This document shows positions 16,385 to 24,579 of a stretch of 64,000 nucleotides of DNA, piece by piece. Below the pieces are notes generated by a model. It saw nothing but the letters and a program-made list of their open reading frames with translations. It did no database searches and had not been told where the DNA came from. Origin of the DNA: JALNZU01 sp964592175 (GTDB taxonomy: Bacteria > Bacteroidota > Bacteroidia > Bacteroidales > F082); assembly GCA_964592175.1 (NCBI GenBank), contig CAZQBU010000015.1, positions 1 through 64,000 on the forward strand. Reading direction: 5' to 3'. Within the stretch, counting starts at the first letter, position 1, and every line of letters begins with the position of its first letter. A program made the position numbers and the translations under genes.

Positions 16385-18720
16385 TGCGTACGCATTACCA
16401 TTATTTTGGTTGCCAAGGTTTCAATACCAAAATCATCTGTTACAAACACCAAGTAGATACCGGGTTTTACATGATTTCCATTTAAAATACGTCCATCCCA
16501 TACCGCTTGACCACCTTCAGCCCGTGTTTGGTACACCAGATTTCCACTCAAATCCGTAATCTTGACAATCGCATCTCTTACCAAGCCTTTCACAGCAATG
16601 GGACCCTGATATTCGGGACGAACCGGGTTCGGATATGCATATACATCCGTATTTATTTTATTTGGCTCGGTAGCTTTGCCTTTGTATGAAATAATGCCGT
16701 TGGACGTACCAAAGAAAACTTCACCGTCATCGGTAATAGCAATACTATTCACGGTATTTGACAATAGCGGACTGTTTTCCGTATTGAAATAGTGAATTTG
16801 CTCGAGCCCATCGTTCGACATTAAGAAAACACCATTTTCTGTGCCAAACCACTTTTTATTTGATCCGTCAACTGCAATTGACAATATTTTTTCGCTTCCA
16901 AGCAGAAAGTCGGCTTGTCCTGTTCCATCATTTCGGGGAACCAATATTTGAATTGCGTCAAAGTTCATGCCATCCAGAAAAATACGTTCCGGATTATAAA
17001 AAACTACCGGTCCTTTATCTGTTCCAACCCACACTGCTCCTTCATGATCCACGGCCATGGAATACACCGAGTTTCCGGGTATATTGCCATTATTCGGCGA
17101 TGAGGTTAAAATCTTCAGCCGGTCATCTGCAGGATTATCAAATGTATCGTTATCATTAAATACTATAATCTTCCCTTCCGAACGGCGAATAATCCATTTG
17201 TTATTCGATTTATCAATCACCATATTTGCCACATCAACTCCACTGGCATTGGCTCCAAGAAAAAATGATCTCCATTCCCCGGCGGGGGTGCGCATTGATA
17301 ATATATTGGCTGCTCCGGTATTGCATGCCCACAAATTATTATAGCTATCAAAACCTAATCCACTGATATTAATTAAACTAGGGTCTGCCAGCCAATGTCC
17401 CAATGAGCTGTTTTGAGCATCATAATTATAGGTCTTTTCAAAATCAGTAAACTCGATAATTCCTGCTTGCCAAGTACCTATATAAGCTTTTTCGGGCTTT
17501 AGCGGATCGATAGCTACGCTCACATAATCCGAGATAGTATCAAAGCCGGGCGTATTACGCGCGTTAAATGTTTTCCATTTATCACCGTCAAATGCAAAAA
17601 CACCGTCCATCATATACATCTTTCCCCAATCATTACGCCGTCCTCCGGAAGCAACCCATACATTTTTACCGGAAGCTTTCAACTCATACACATTGGTTGT
17701 GGCAGGACCGTCAAGCATAAAGGTTTCGGCCGAAAAACCGTTGTTGTATATTCGCAACAAGCCACGTTTTTTATCGCCAAGCCAAACCGTTCCGCTTTTA
17801 TCCAGGGCAATACCCAAAGGCTCAACTCCGGAACCATTTGGTGCATAAATAGTTAGCTCCATCTCCATCTGCTCGTCAAACACAGAAACATTATAATGAT
17901 TAGCTACTAAAAAACGATCTTCATAAGCTCGCATGCGTTTATGTAAAGAAACATAGCTCTTATCAAAATAATCCCAGTTTTGCCCATCAAAAACAAAGAG
18001 TGTATCCGAATTGGTGACATTTAAGGTATGATTCAAATATAGCTTTCCCTTGAAAGCCTCCACCTGATTGTAATTTAGCTGTGGATGCGGCAGGCTTACA
18101 TCCTTGGTCCACTGATTAAAATCTGCCAAATTGGGACTGTCTTTAGATGCATAATAAAGCCCGCTTTCAGTAGCGGCATAAAGCGTATTATTATAAGTTT
18201 CAACATCCTGTACATTTATAAATCCGCCTTCAGGACCAATAAAATATGTATCATAAACTTCTTTGCGAACCAAATCAAGCACCACAATACCAAAACCGCA
18301 AGCCAAATAGGCATATTGGTCTTCAAAATGAACATCATTAATGGTTTTATTGCCCATTAGTTCCTTGTTTTTAATATCGTTGATATTTATAATTTCATCA
18401 TCGATAATAAGATCAATATTGGTGTTGGTATAAGCTATTAAAAGTGTCTTATATTTTTGATTGTATCGTATTGTGCTAATACCTAAGTCACTCAATCCGT
18501 TCACTTTATTAAGCTTACTAAGTTTGTTGTTTTGAGTATTATACACCATTAATTCATAAGGAGTGGCAGCATACACCAGATCATCGGCAATTTCAACATC
18601 AATCACTTGTTGATAAGGTAAGTGGGTGCGCCACTGACCAATACCGATACCCTGTGGCAATACGCTCACCGGTAATAAAAACAGGAATGCAATGAAACTG
18701 CTGAAGCGTAAAAAAGACAT
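16381..18720 (-). CDS. porZ: T9SS component PorZ (beta-propeller, C-terminal sorting-like domain)
   Basis: A 779-aa exported protein. In Porphyromonas PorZ is part of the cell-surface attachment complex that supplies anionic LPS to sorted cargo. Features are the signal peptide (residues 1-23), the start IGIGQWRTHLPYQ after it, two seven-bladed propeller regions with repeated WVGTDKG/WFGTENG-like blades, and a T9SS type-A-like domain (about 690-779, DVYAYPNPV). Length and its coupling to recO are typical of this family. Presence of PorZ implies a working T9SS elsewhere in the genome. Confidence 0.92.
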   Translation of the reverse strand: MSFLRFSSFIAFLFLLPVSVLPQGIGIGQWRTHLPYQQVIDVEIADDLVYAATPYELMVYNTQNNKLSKLNKVNGLSDLGISTIRYNQKYKTLLIAYTNTNIDLIIDDEIININDIKNKELMGNKTINDVHFEDQYAYLACGFGIVVLDLVRKEVYDTYFIGPEGGFINVQDVETYNNTLYAATESGLYYASKDSPNLADFNQWTKDVSLPHPQLNYNQVEAFKGKLYLNHTLNVTNSDTLFVFDGQNWDYFDKSYVSLHKRMRAYEDRFLVANHYNVSVFDEQMEMELTIYAPNGSGVEPLGIALDKSGTVWLGDKKRGLLRIYNNGFSAETFMLDGPATTNVYELKASGKNVWVASGGRRNDWGKMYMMDGVFAFDGDKWKTFNARNTPGFDTISDYVSVAIDPLKPEKAYIGTWQAGIIEFTDFEKTYNYDAQNSSLGHWLADPSLINISGLGFDSYNNLWACNTGAANILSMRTPAGEWRSFFLGANASGVDVANMVIDKSNNKWIIRRSEGKIIVFNDNDTFDNPADDRLKILTSSPNNGNIPGNSVYSMAVDHEGAVWVGTDKGPVVFYNPERIFLDGMNFDAIQILVPRNDGTGQADFLLGSEKILSIAVDGSNKKWFGTENGVFLMSNDGLEQIHYFNTENSPLLSNTVNSIAITDDGEVFFGTSNGIISYKGKATEPNKINTDVYAYPNPVRPEYQGPIAVKGLVRDAIVKITDLSGNLVYQTRAEGGQAVWDGRILNGNHVKPGIYLVFVTDDFGIETLATKIMVMRTQ

Positions 18721-18890
18721 ATCTTGTAGATTTAATTCAATTCAATTTATTCTACAAAGAAACTGAAAATTACGTGATTTATTGCCTGCACACAATCTGT
18801 TAGCAAGAAAGTTTTTTGACTAAAGTTGAGTGTATATTTCAAAAACAACTTACTTTTATGTCGTCCTTAATCAATAATTTGAACAATATC

Positions 18891-19946
18891 ATGAAACAAA
18901 TATTAAAAATCATCGTGGGAATTAGTGTTTTTTTAATTCTCTTTCTCGGTCTGTTTCTACTTTGGATTAGTATAACAGATTACAAAGCCGACGAGATTGA
19001 AAGTATAGAAATTGACAGAAATACAGTGGCTAAAATAAACACTGACAGCTTAACTTTTTTTATCTGGAACATTGGTTATGCCGGTTTAAACACTGAAATG
19101 GATTTTTTCTATGATGGCGGCAAGCAAACACGTACCGACGAAGCTACTACTCGCAATAATTTGAAACATATTGCCGACTTTATTGCACAACACAAGGTCG
19201 ATTTTTGGCTGCTCCAAGAAGTTGACTTTAAGGCAAAGCGAACCTATAATCTTCATCAGGATGAATGCTTTTCAGAAGCTTTATCCCAATATGCACATGT
19301 GCAAGCCTTAAACTATAAAGTACCTTTTGTACCTGTACCGGTATTTGATCCAATGGGACAGGTACGTTCCGGGATTTTGAGTTTTAGTTTGTACCAAATT
19401 GAAACTGCCCACCGTTATGCATTCCCACAAATTGCAGGCTGGCCCGAACGACTTTTTCTGCTTGACCGCTGCTTTATGGAAACAAGACACCACCTAGCAA
19501 ATGGCAAGGAATTAGTGGTTTTAAACACACACAACTCTGCTTTTATCTCGAATCAGGAGTTAATGGAGAAAGAATTGGATGTGATTCGAAAAAAAATGAA
19601 GGAAGAATATGAAGCCGGAAATTATGTTGTTGCCGGAGGCGACTGGAATATGAATCCACCCAATTTTACTCCATCTACCGACTTCGGAGGGCATAATTAT
19701 ATTCCGGCAGATGTAGTAATACCGCAAAATTATTTGCCAAAAGAATGGTCGTATGCCTTTGACTATAGCAGACCCAGCAATCGGCATATGGATGAAAGCT
19801 ATCACAAAGGAAGTACCGGCACAACAACGATTGATTTTTTCATCGTATCACCAAATATTGAAGTTGTTAAGGTAAAAGTAACAGATCTTGAGTTTAAGCA
19901 TAGCGACCATAATCCGGTAATGTTAAAAATTGTATTGCTTGATTAA
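18891..19946 (+). CDS. Membrane-anchored endonuclease/exonuclease/phosphatase-family protein
   Basis: The start MKQILKI (18891) puts a hydrophobic anchor at residues 4-26; an upstream ATG at 18816 would add 25 residues before it. The 351-aa protein has the metal-dependent DNase I-like fold: LQEVDFKAKR (catalytic Glu near residue 108), GGDWNMNP (about 241) and the terminal HSDHNPV (about 340). Such proteins cleave phosphodiesters in nucleic acids, lipids or inositol phosphates; the substrate here cannot be told. It stands alone and is followed by two hairpins. Confidence 0.85.
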   Translation: MKQILKIIVGISVFLILFLGLFLLWISITDYKADEIESIEIDRNTVAKINTDSLTFFIWNIGYAGLNTEMDFFYDGGKQTRTDEATTRNNLKHIADFIAQHKVDFWLLQEVDFKAKRTYNLHQDECFSEALSQYAHVQALNYKVPFVPVPVFDPMGQVRSGILSFSLYQIETAHRYAFPQIAGWPERLFLLDRCFMETRHHLANGKELVVLNTHNSAFISNQELMEKELDVIRKKMKEEYEAGNYVVAGGDWNMNPPNFTPSTDFGGHNYIPADVVIPQNYLPKEWSYAFDYSRPSNRHMDESYHKGSTGTTTIDFFIVSPNIEVVKVKVTDLEFKHSDHNPVMLKIVLLD

Positions 19947-20023
19947 TACAAAGTTTATACACTCATTATCAATGGAATAGATAAATTAAATGTAATTTTA
20001 TTACGATAGTTGAACAAATCAAG

Positions 20024-20048
20024 AACCAAACTGTTTAGTTCTTTGGTT
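20024..20048 (+). terminator. Hairpin 1 after the nuclease-like gene
   Basis: AACCAAA and TTTGGTT arms (7 bp), 11-base loop. It sits 77 bases after the stop and just upstream of a stronger hairpin. Confidence 0.5.
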
Positions 20049-20076
20049 TTGGTTATACATTTCAATTCACGTTTCG

Positions 20077-20116
20077 AACCGGTTGTGCCATTTTTTGACA
20101 CAACCGGTTTTTCTTT
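20077..20116 (+). terminator. Strong terminator before mscL
   Basis: Perfect 11-bp stem AACCGGTTGTG / CACAACCGGTT with an 11-base loop, followed by TTTCTTTTT. Confidence 0.85.
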
Positions 20117-20176
20117 TTACATGCCGCCAAATTATTGAACATTTATTATAAAATATGTTGTATTTAGAGCTTATTT

Positions 20177-20207
20177 TTTGATATTCTGAATTTTCTGTTT
20201 TAATTTG
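20177..20207 (+). promoter_or_regulatory. Promoter of mscL
   Basis: TTTG (20177-20180), 19-bp spacer, TTAATTTG (20200-20207; one mismatch to TAnnTTTG). Start codon 28 bases later. Confidence 0.5.
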
Positions 20208-20235
20208 CAAGTCATATTAACTAAAAACACAAATT

Positions 20236-20655
20236 ATGGGATTTATTTCTGAATTTAAAGACTTTGCCATGCGTGGCAACGTAGTAGACATGGCAGTTGG
20301 TATTGTTATCGGCGGTGCCTTTGGCAATATTGTTTCCTCGTTTGTTAGCGACGTCATCATGCCTCCTATCGGGATGTTACTCGGAGGAGTTGATTTCAAC
20401 GATCTGAAAGTTGTAATGAAACAAGCTGTGATAGAAGGTGGTGAAGTAGTTGCACCTGCAGTATCAATCAACTACGGTTCATTCATCAATACGATTATTG
20501 ATTTCTTGTTGATTGCGCTTGCTATCTTCGCTGTTATCAAATTTATGAATAAAATGAAGAAGCAAGAAGAGCCCGCTCCTGAACCGGAAGCAGCTCCCGA
20601 ACCAACAACAGAAGAAAAATTGCTCGCTGAAATTCGCGATTTATTGAAAAAATAA
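20236..20655 (+). CDS. mscL: Large-conductance mechanosensitive channel
   Basis: Pressure-release channel of the inner membrane. The 139-aa protein has the family start (MGFISEFKDFAMRGNVVDMAVGIVIGGAFG), the pore-lining TM1 (about 15-43), periplasmic loop, TM2 (about 78-98, FINTIIDFLLIALAIFAVI) and the C-terminal helix bundle after an acidic Pro/Glu linker. A terminator follows. Confidence 0.96.
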   Translation: MGFISEFKDFAMRGNVVDMAVGIVIGGAFGNIVSSFVSDVIMPPIGMLLGGVDFNDLKVVMKQAVIEGGEVVAPAVSINYGSFINTIIDFLLIALAIFAVIKFMNKMKKQEEPAPEPEAAPEPTTEEKLLAEIRDLLKK

Positions 20656-20675
20656 GACGAATTGACGCTTAAGAT

Positions 20676-20710
20676 AAGCCGGTATCGCAAAGGTATCGGC
20701 TTGTTTTTTA
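20676..20710 (+). terminator. Terminator after mscL
   Basis: AAGCCG / CGGCTT stem with a larger loop, followed by TGTTTTTT. Confidence 0.7.
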
Positions 20711-20844
20711 AAATTTAAATTCGGATTTTAAGTTGATGCCTCAACGCATAAACGAATACGGATAAAAATATTCGACCGAACATATAACATTTAAGCAAAT
20801 TTTCTGTTTACTTAATAAGCCTGTTATTTGCTTAGTTTTGTTAA

Positions 20845-21066
20845 ATGAATAGTTCAATAAGGGAAAAACTTTACGTACAAAGATATTTATTTGATTGCCA
20901 AGCTAATGCTTTAAATTCTTATTGGCAAACACAGCCCTACTGTTTTTCTTTCCTTTTTGACACCAATCGACTGCAATCCTTAAGTATGCCGAGTCATTTT
21001 AATTTACACATCGGCAAGGGCATCAATCAATACACATTTAATCTTCTGTCTTATGAAAACCAATAA
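20845..21066 (+). CDS. Doubtful small ORF before the GDP-mannose gene
   Basis: A 73-codon frame overlapping the next start by 14 bp. It has no recognisable domain, signal or membrane segment. A -7 element TAGTTTTG lies at 20833-20840, so its ATG would be almost at the transcript start. It may be a real leaderless gene or simply the 5' leader of the downstream gene. I cannot decide from sequence. Confidence 0.25.
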   Translation: MNSSIREKLYVQRYLFDCQANALNSYWQTQPYCFSFLFDTNRLQSLSMPSHFNLHIGKGINQYTFNLLSYENQ

Positions 21067-22150
21067 AGATCATTATTGTGTCATTATGGCCGGTGGAGTT
21101 GGATCCCGATTTTGGCCTATGAGTACCACGCAACGTCCAAAGCAATTTATTGATATTTTAGGTATCGGACAAAGCTTATTGCAAATGACTTTTTCGCGCT
21201 TCGAGCCGGTATGCCCCCCTGAAAACATATATATCGTAACCAACGAAATATATCGCGAACAGGTATTGGAGCAGCTGCCTCAAATTAAACCGGAACAGGT
21301 ATTATGTGAGCCGGCTCGCAGAAATACGGCACCATGCATTGCATATGCCAATCATGTTATCAGAAAAAAGAACCCCAATGCCGTTATTGTAGTAGCTCCA
21401 AGCGATCATATCATTTTAAAAGAAGAAATATTTACTGCAAATGTGCTTGAAGCGATGGCTTATGCAAAAGAGAATGACCAGCTTATCACTTTGGGTATTG
21501 AGCCAAGCCGACCGGATACAGGTTACGGATATATTCAGTTTTCAGATGAAAATGACAATCAAAGCACCTCAGGGCTGAAAAAAGTTAAAACATTTACCGA
21601 AAAGCCCAATCATGAATTGGCAGTCACATTTTTAAAAAGCGGTGATTTTCTTTGGAATGCAGGAATATTTATTTGGTCGCTGCAAAGCATCGACAAGGCT
21701 TTTGACCAATACCTGCCCGAAGTAAATAATCTTTTCATCGAAGGAAAAGAAGTGTATGGCACTCCCGATGAAGCCGAATTTATACGAAAGACATATTCCG
21801 TTTGTCGAAACATATCAATCGACTACGGCATTATGGAAAAAGCACAAAATGTGTATGTAATGGCGGTCGATTTTGGCTGGAGCGATTTAGGATCATGGGG
21901 CTCGCTTTATGAAATAAGACAAAAAGATGAAAATGAAAATGCCATAGTCGGAAATAATGTAATGACCTATGACACTTCATCTTGTATTATAAATATGCCA
22001 AAAGATAAATTAGTAGTCGTACAAGGCTTAACGGATTATATCGTTGTCGAAGAAGACAATAATCTTATTATTTGTCGTAAAGAAGAAGAACAACAAATTC
22101 GTCAGTTTGTGAACGATATTAAGGTTGAAAAAGGCGAAAAATACATATGA
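21053..22150 (+). CDS. manC: Mannose-1-phosphate guanylyltransferase
   Basis: Makes GDP-mannose from GTP and mannose 1-phosphate for surface polysaccharides. The 365-aa protein has the nucleotidyltransferase signature MAGGVGSRFWPMSTTQRPKQF (residues 12-32), FTEKPN (about 181-186) and the GDP-mannose loop with WNAGIF (about 202-207). It lacks the C-terminal phosphomannose isomerase domain found in bifunctional ManC/AlgA proteins. It is convergent with the Crp/Fnr gene. Confidence 0.92.
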   Translation: MKTNKDHYCVIMAGGVGSRFWPMSTTQRPKQFIDILGIGQSLLQMTFSRFEPVCPPENIYIVTNEIYREQVLEQLPQIKPEQVLCEPARRNTAPCIAYANHVIRKKNPNAVIVVAPSDHIILKEEIFTANVLEAMAYAKENDQLITLGIEPSRPDTGYGYIQFSDENDNQSTSGLKKVKTFTEKPNHELAVTFLKSGDFLWNAGIFIWSLQSIDKAFDQYLPEVNNLFIEGKEVYGTPDEAEFIRKTYSVCRNISIDYGIMEKAQNVYVMAVDFGWSDLGSWGSLYEIRQKDENENAIVGNNVMTYDTSSCIINMPKDKLVVVQGLTDYIVVEEDNNLIICRKEEEQQIRQFVNDIKVEKGEKYI

Positions 22151-22179
22151 TAAGCTACAATTTATCAGAAGTATGATTT

Positions 22180-22869
22180 TTATCCTGTTTTACTGATAAG
22201 CTCAAGCTTTCCTTTATTTATAATGGTAATTTGTTTGCCATTGATTTCTATTAAACCTTCATTCCTGAAGCGTGATAAGGTTCGTGTTACACTTTCGCGT
22301 GTTGCATGTACAAAATCGCCTAAGTCACTCCGGCTCAATGGCATGTTGAAACTATCTGCATGATAAATTTCATTGGATATATATAAAAGAGCATCCGCCA
22401 CGCGTCCGTGAATTTGTTTTTGCATTTGATTAATCGAGCGATTAAAAAATTGCAGCTCATCTTGGCATAACTCATTGATGATTTCGTTTCCGAACTTGCC
22501 ATTTTTTAATATTAAATGCCGAAATGTATCTTGTGCTATAAAACATATACTGGTAGGTTCCAAAGCCGTGGCAGAATACTGGTATTTTCTGTCACCAAGT
22601 ATTGTTGGAATCCCAATAAAGCGTAAAGGCTGCACAAGCTTCAAAATTTGATCTCGATTTGGTCCTTTTTTATGAAGTTTTACCAAGCCACTTCGTACAT
22701 ACGCAATATTCGAAGTAAGCGAGCCCTGCTGAAAAATCATGGTGTTTTTTGAAAACAAAGACTCGGCACAGTTCATTTCAAGAGTTTTCAATTCCTGCAA
22801 ATCCAGTGTTTCTACCGCACATGATTTTATACGGCAAAACTCACAAATTGTATCAGCTGTCAACTTCAT
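22180..22869 (-). CDS. Crp/Fnr-family regulator with Cys cluster
   Basis: The start MKLTADT (22869) is chosen because the -7 element (22905-22898) lies downstream of the alternative ATG at 22908. The 229-aa protein has an N-terminal Cys set C9-x2-C12-x4-C17 and a further C109 in LEPTSICF, at the place of the fourth Fe-S ligand of FNR (C122 in E. coli). This suggests an O2- or NO-sensing Fe-S cluster. The cNMP-binding fold covers about 35-135. The HTH recognition helix reads TRESVTRTLSRF, with R191, E192 and R196 matching the CRP pattern RETVGR, not FNR's VETISR. Two perfect CRP-type sites lie at its own promoter, predicting autoregulation. Confidence 0.9.
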   Translation of the reverse strand: MKLTADTICEFCRIKSCAVETLDLQELKTLEMNCAESLFSKNTMIFQQGSLTSNIAYVRSGLVKLHKKGPNRDQILKLVQPLRFIGIPTILGDRKYQYSATALEPTSICFIAQDTFRHLILKNGKFGNEIINELCQDELQFFNRSINQMQKQIHGRVADALLYISNEIYHADSFNMPLSRSDLGDFVHATRESVTRTLSRFRNEGLIEINGKQITIINKGKLELISKTG

Positions 22870-22897
22870 TGTCTTGAATTCTATTTGGTTTGCCTGA

Positions 22898-22905
22898 CAA
22901 AGATA
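22898..22905 (-). promoter_or_regulatory. -7 element of the Crp/Fnr gene
   Basis: TATCTTTG on the minus strand; transcript start expected near 22891, start codon at 22869. It excludes the ATG at 22908 as the true start. Confidence 0.65.
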
Positions 22906-22912
22906 CATATTA

Positions 22913-22928
22913 TGTGATATAAATCACA
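22913..22928. promoter_or_regulatory. Crp/Fnr-type operator 1
   Basis: Perfect TGTGA-TATAAA-TCACA. Its centre is about 30 bp upstream of the predicted start of the Crp/Fnr transcript, where binding would block or compete with polymerase. Confidence 0.85.
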
Positions 22929-22935
22929 ATCATAC

Positions 22936-22951
22936 TGTGATGCAAATCACA
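22936..22951. promoter_or_regulatory. Crp/Fnr-type operator 2
   Basis: Perfect TGTGA-TGCAAA-TCACA, centred 23 bp from operator 1 (about two helical turns). It lies roughly 54 bp upstream of the predicted start of the divergent small-protein transcript. Confidence 0.85.
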
Positions 22952-22983
22952 GTTTAATCGTACTCAGCTTAACTTATAGGTCG

Positions 22984-22991
22984 TACTTTTG
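22984..22991 (+). promoter_or_regulatory. -7 element of the divergent small gene
   Basis: TACTTTTG, 18 bases before the ATG at 23010. No -33 match, as expected for an activated promoter. Confidence 0.6.
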
Positions 22992-23009
22992 TAAAAATTT
23001 TAATAGATT

Positions 23010-23213
23010 ATGTGTAAGTTTGGTAAGCTTTTCTCAAGAATTGGATTGATTTCTATATTACTAGGAATTTTAATAATGTTAGTAGGATGGTTTCTGCTAA
23101 ATATCCGTGTATGTGTTATTTCTTTTGTACTAATGTGTATAGCTGCTGCAAGCTTTATACTTTGTATGATATGTAATTGCACTACCAAAGTCGAGAATGA
23201 AGCAACTACCTGA
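23010..23213 (+). CDS. Small two-helix membrane protein, divergent from Crp/Fnr
   Basis: A 67-aa protein with two membrane helices (about 9-30 and 34-56) and five cysteines: C2, C35, C43, C52 and the C55/C57 pair region near the end of helix 2. I know no family for it. Support for it being real: its own -7 element, position beside two perfect operators shared with the regulator, and a strong terminator after it. The Cys content and control by an Fe-S-type regulator suggest a role under low O2 or redox stress (inference). Confidence 0.6.
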   Translation: MCKFGKLFSRIGLISILLGILIMLVGWFLLNIRVCVISFVLMCIAAASFILCMICNCTTKVENEATT

Positions 23214-23255
23214 TTGCAACGAAGGATAAGTAACCTAAGGCTTTACCTTCATTTT

Positions 23256-23300
23256 AATCCTTCTTTGGCACCTCCTTCCCAACCAAAGAAGGATTTTTTT
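23256..23300. terminator. Bidirectional terminator
   Basis: 13-bp stem AATCCTTCTTTGG / CCAAAGAAGGATT with a 14-base loop, then a T-run on the plus strand. It separates the small membrane gene from the convergent SRAP gene. Confidence 0.85.
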
Positions 23301-23301
23301 A

Positions 23302-24006
23302 TTAAAACAGGCTTAATTGCGAATCATCTTCGTCTTTCTCCAGTAGTTTCGGTCCATCATTATACACGCTATTTACAAGTTGAGAAACTTCTTCAATTTG
23401 AAATGCATCGGCTGTAGCCCATTCCAACAACAATTCAGGCGAAATAATTTGTGTGCTATCCAACCAAAGTTTTTCCTTTTCTTTTGATAAGATAACAGGC
23501 ATACGATGATGTATTTGCTTCATGCTTCCGGTAGCTGCTGTGGTAATAATTGAAAAAGTATCCAAATATTTAGCATCTGATTGTTGCCTGCGCTCCCATA
23601 TTCCCGCCATCGAAAAGATGGCTGTCTCAGGAAGAGAAATTCGATAGGGCTGTTTGCTGTTTTTCTTCCATTCATAAAATCCGGTTGCAGGGATTAAACA
23701 TCTACGTTGTGTAAACGAATTCCGAAAAGCCGGTTTTTCCGTGATTGTTTCTATTCTGCTGTTAATCATTTTCGCAGCCATGCGTACATCCCTTAGCCAT
23801 GGAGGCAGCAATCCCCATCGTAAATGACTGATTTGTGTAGGAGTGGTATTTAAAATAACGGGTAGCCACTGCATAGGTGCACAATTATAACCTTGAGGTG
23901 CAGCCAATCCGGGTTTTTGTGGTCGATGAAGCTCATCAAAAAGCTCCAAATCATAGCGTTGCGCAATATCACCTGCTTTTACGGACAACTGAAACCTACC
24001 ACACAT
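23302..24006 (-). CDS. SOS response-associated peptidase (SRAP/HMCES type)
   Basis: Forms a stable covalent link with abasic sites in single-stranded DNA, shielding them. The 234-aa protein begins MCGRFQL: Cys2 becomes N-terminal after Met removal and makes the thiazolidine bond. Other family marks are the conserved Asn in MINSRIETI (about 82), CLIPATGFYEWKK with the active Glu (about 103-115) and MPVIL with the preceding His (HHRMP, about 165-170). Only 3 bp separate it from the NUDIX gene upstream. Confidence 0.93.
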   Translation of the reverse strand: MCGRFQLSVKAGDIAQRYDLELFDELHRPQKPGLAAPQGYNCAPMQWLPVILNTTPTQISHLRWGLLPPWLRDVRMAAKMINSRIETITEKPAFRNSFTQRRCLIPATGFYEWKKNSKQPYRISLPETAIFSMAGIWERRQQSDAKYLDTFSIITTAATGSMKQIHHRMPVILSKEKEKLWLDSTQIISPELLLEWATADAFQIEEVSQLVNSVYNDGPKLLEKDEDDSQLSLF

Positions 24007-24009
24007 ATC

Positions 24010-24444
24010 TTATGCTAAATTATAGTGTTGAATCACTTCATCCAAAATTTCACGATGGTCAAATGCGAGTTTTGTGAAATGATTTAAGGAAAACCAATCT
24101 ACTTCTGCAGCATCATCAGCGGCAACAGCTTGTTGCTCTTCATCAAGCCAAGCCGTAAAAACAATTGTAATGGTACGATGCCGAGGGTCACGCTTTGGAT
24201 TCCCATAGGCACGAAATTGGGAAAACTGAAGATCTTTTAATCCTGTTTCTTCAAATATCTCACGTGCCACAGCTTCATCTAAATCCTCGTCCATTTCTAC
24301 AAAACCACCCGGAAAAGCCCATTGTCCTTCAAAAGGCGGATTTTTACGACGGATAAGCAAAAGCTCAGTCTGCGCCACGTTTTTCCGAAGAATAACCGCA
24401 TCAACGGTTACAGCAGGTCGTGGATATGAATAGGTATATACCAT
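24010..24444 (-). CDS. NUDIX hydrolase
   Basis: A 144-aa protein from start MVYTYSYPRP (24444). The Nudix box GGFVEMDEDLDEAVAREIFEETG is complete (GX5EX7REUXEEXGU, about residues 42-64), so Mg-dependent pyrophosphate hydrolysis is expected. It resembles the ADP-ribose pyrophosphatase-like group (PRPAVTVDAVIL start), but the substrate is not certain. Co-transcribed with the SRAP gene. Confidence 0.88.
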   Translation of the reverse strand: MVYTYSYPRPAVTVDAVILRKNVAQTELLLIRRKNPPFEGQWAFPGGFVEMDEDLDEAVAREIFEETGLKDLQFSQFRAYGNPKRDPRHRTITIVFTAWLDEEQQAVAADDAAEVDWFSLNHFTKLAFDHREILDEVIQHYNLA

Positions 24445-24523
24445 AGTAATTATCAAAAATAAGAAATGCTGCTTACATACGAAGTAAAATGCAAGCAGTA
24501 GTCAGTTAGCAATCCATTCGGTA

Positions 24524-24561
24524 TATGCTTCCGACAAAATATGCATTCTGTCGGAAGCATA
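24524..24561. terminator. 13-bp stem hairpin between tnaA and NUDIX
   Basis: TATGCTTCCGACA / TGTCGGAAGCATA with a 12-base loop and no T-run. It lies 19 bp after the tnaA stop on the minus strand and probably ends or protects that transcript. Confidence 0.5.
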
Positions 24562-24579
24562 CTTAAATGATATTATTTT

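Noticed and set aside
20472..20690. Minus-strand 72-codon frame opposite mscL
   Set aside because: Low-complexity shadow of the Pro/Glu-rich C-terminus of MscL; no promoter.
22908..22910. Upstream ATG as start of the Crp/Fnr gene
   Set aside because: It lies upstream of the -7 element at 22905-22898, so it would not be in the transcript; the extra residues do not resemble the family.
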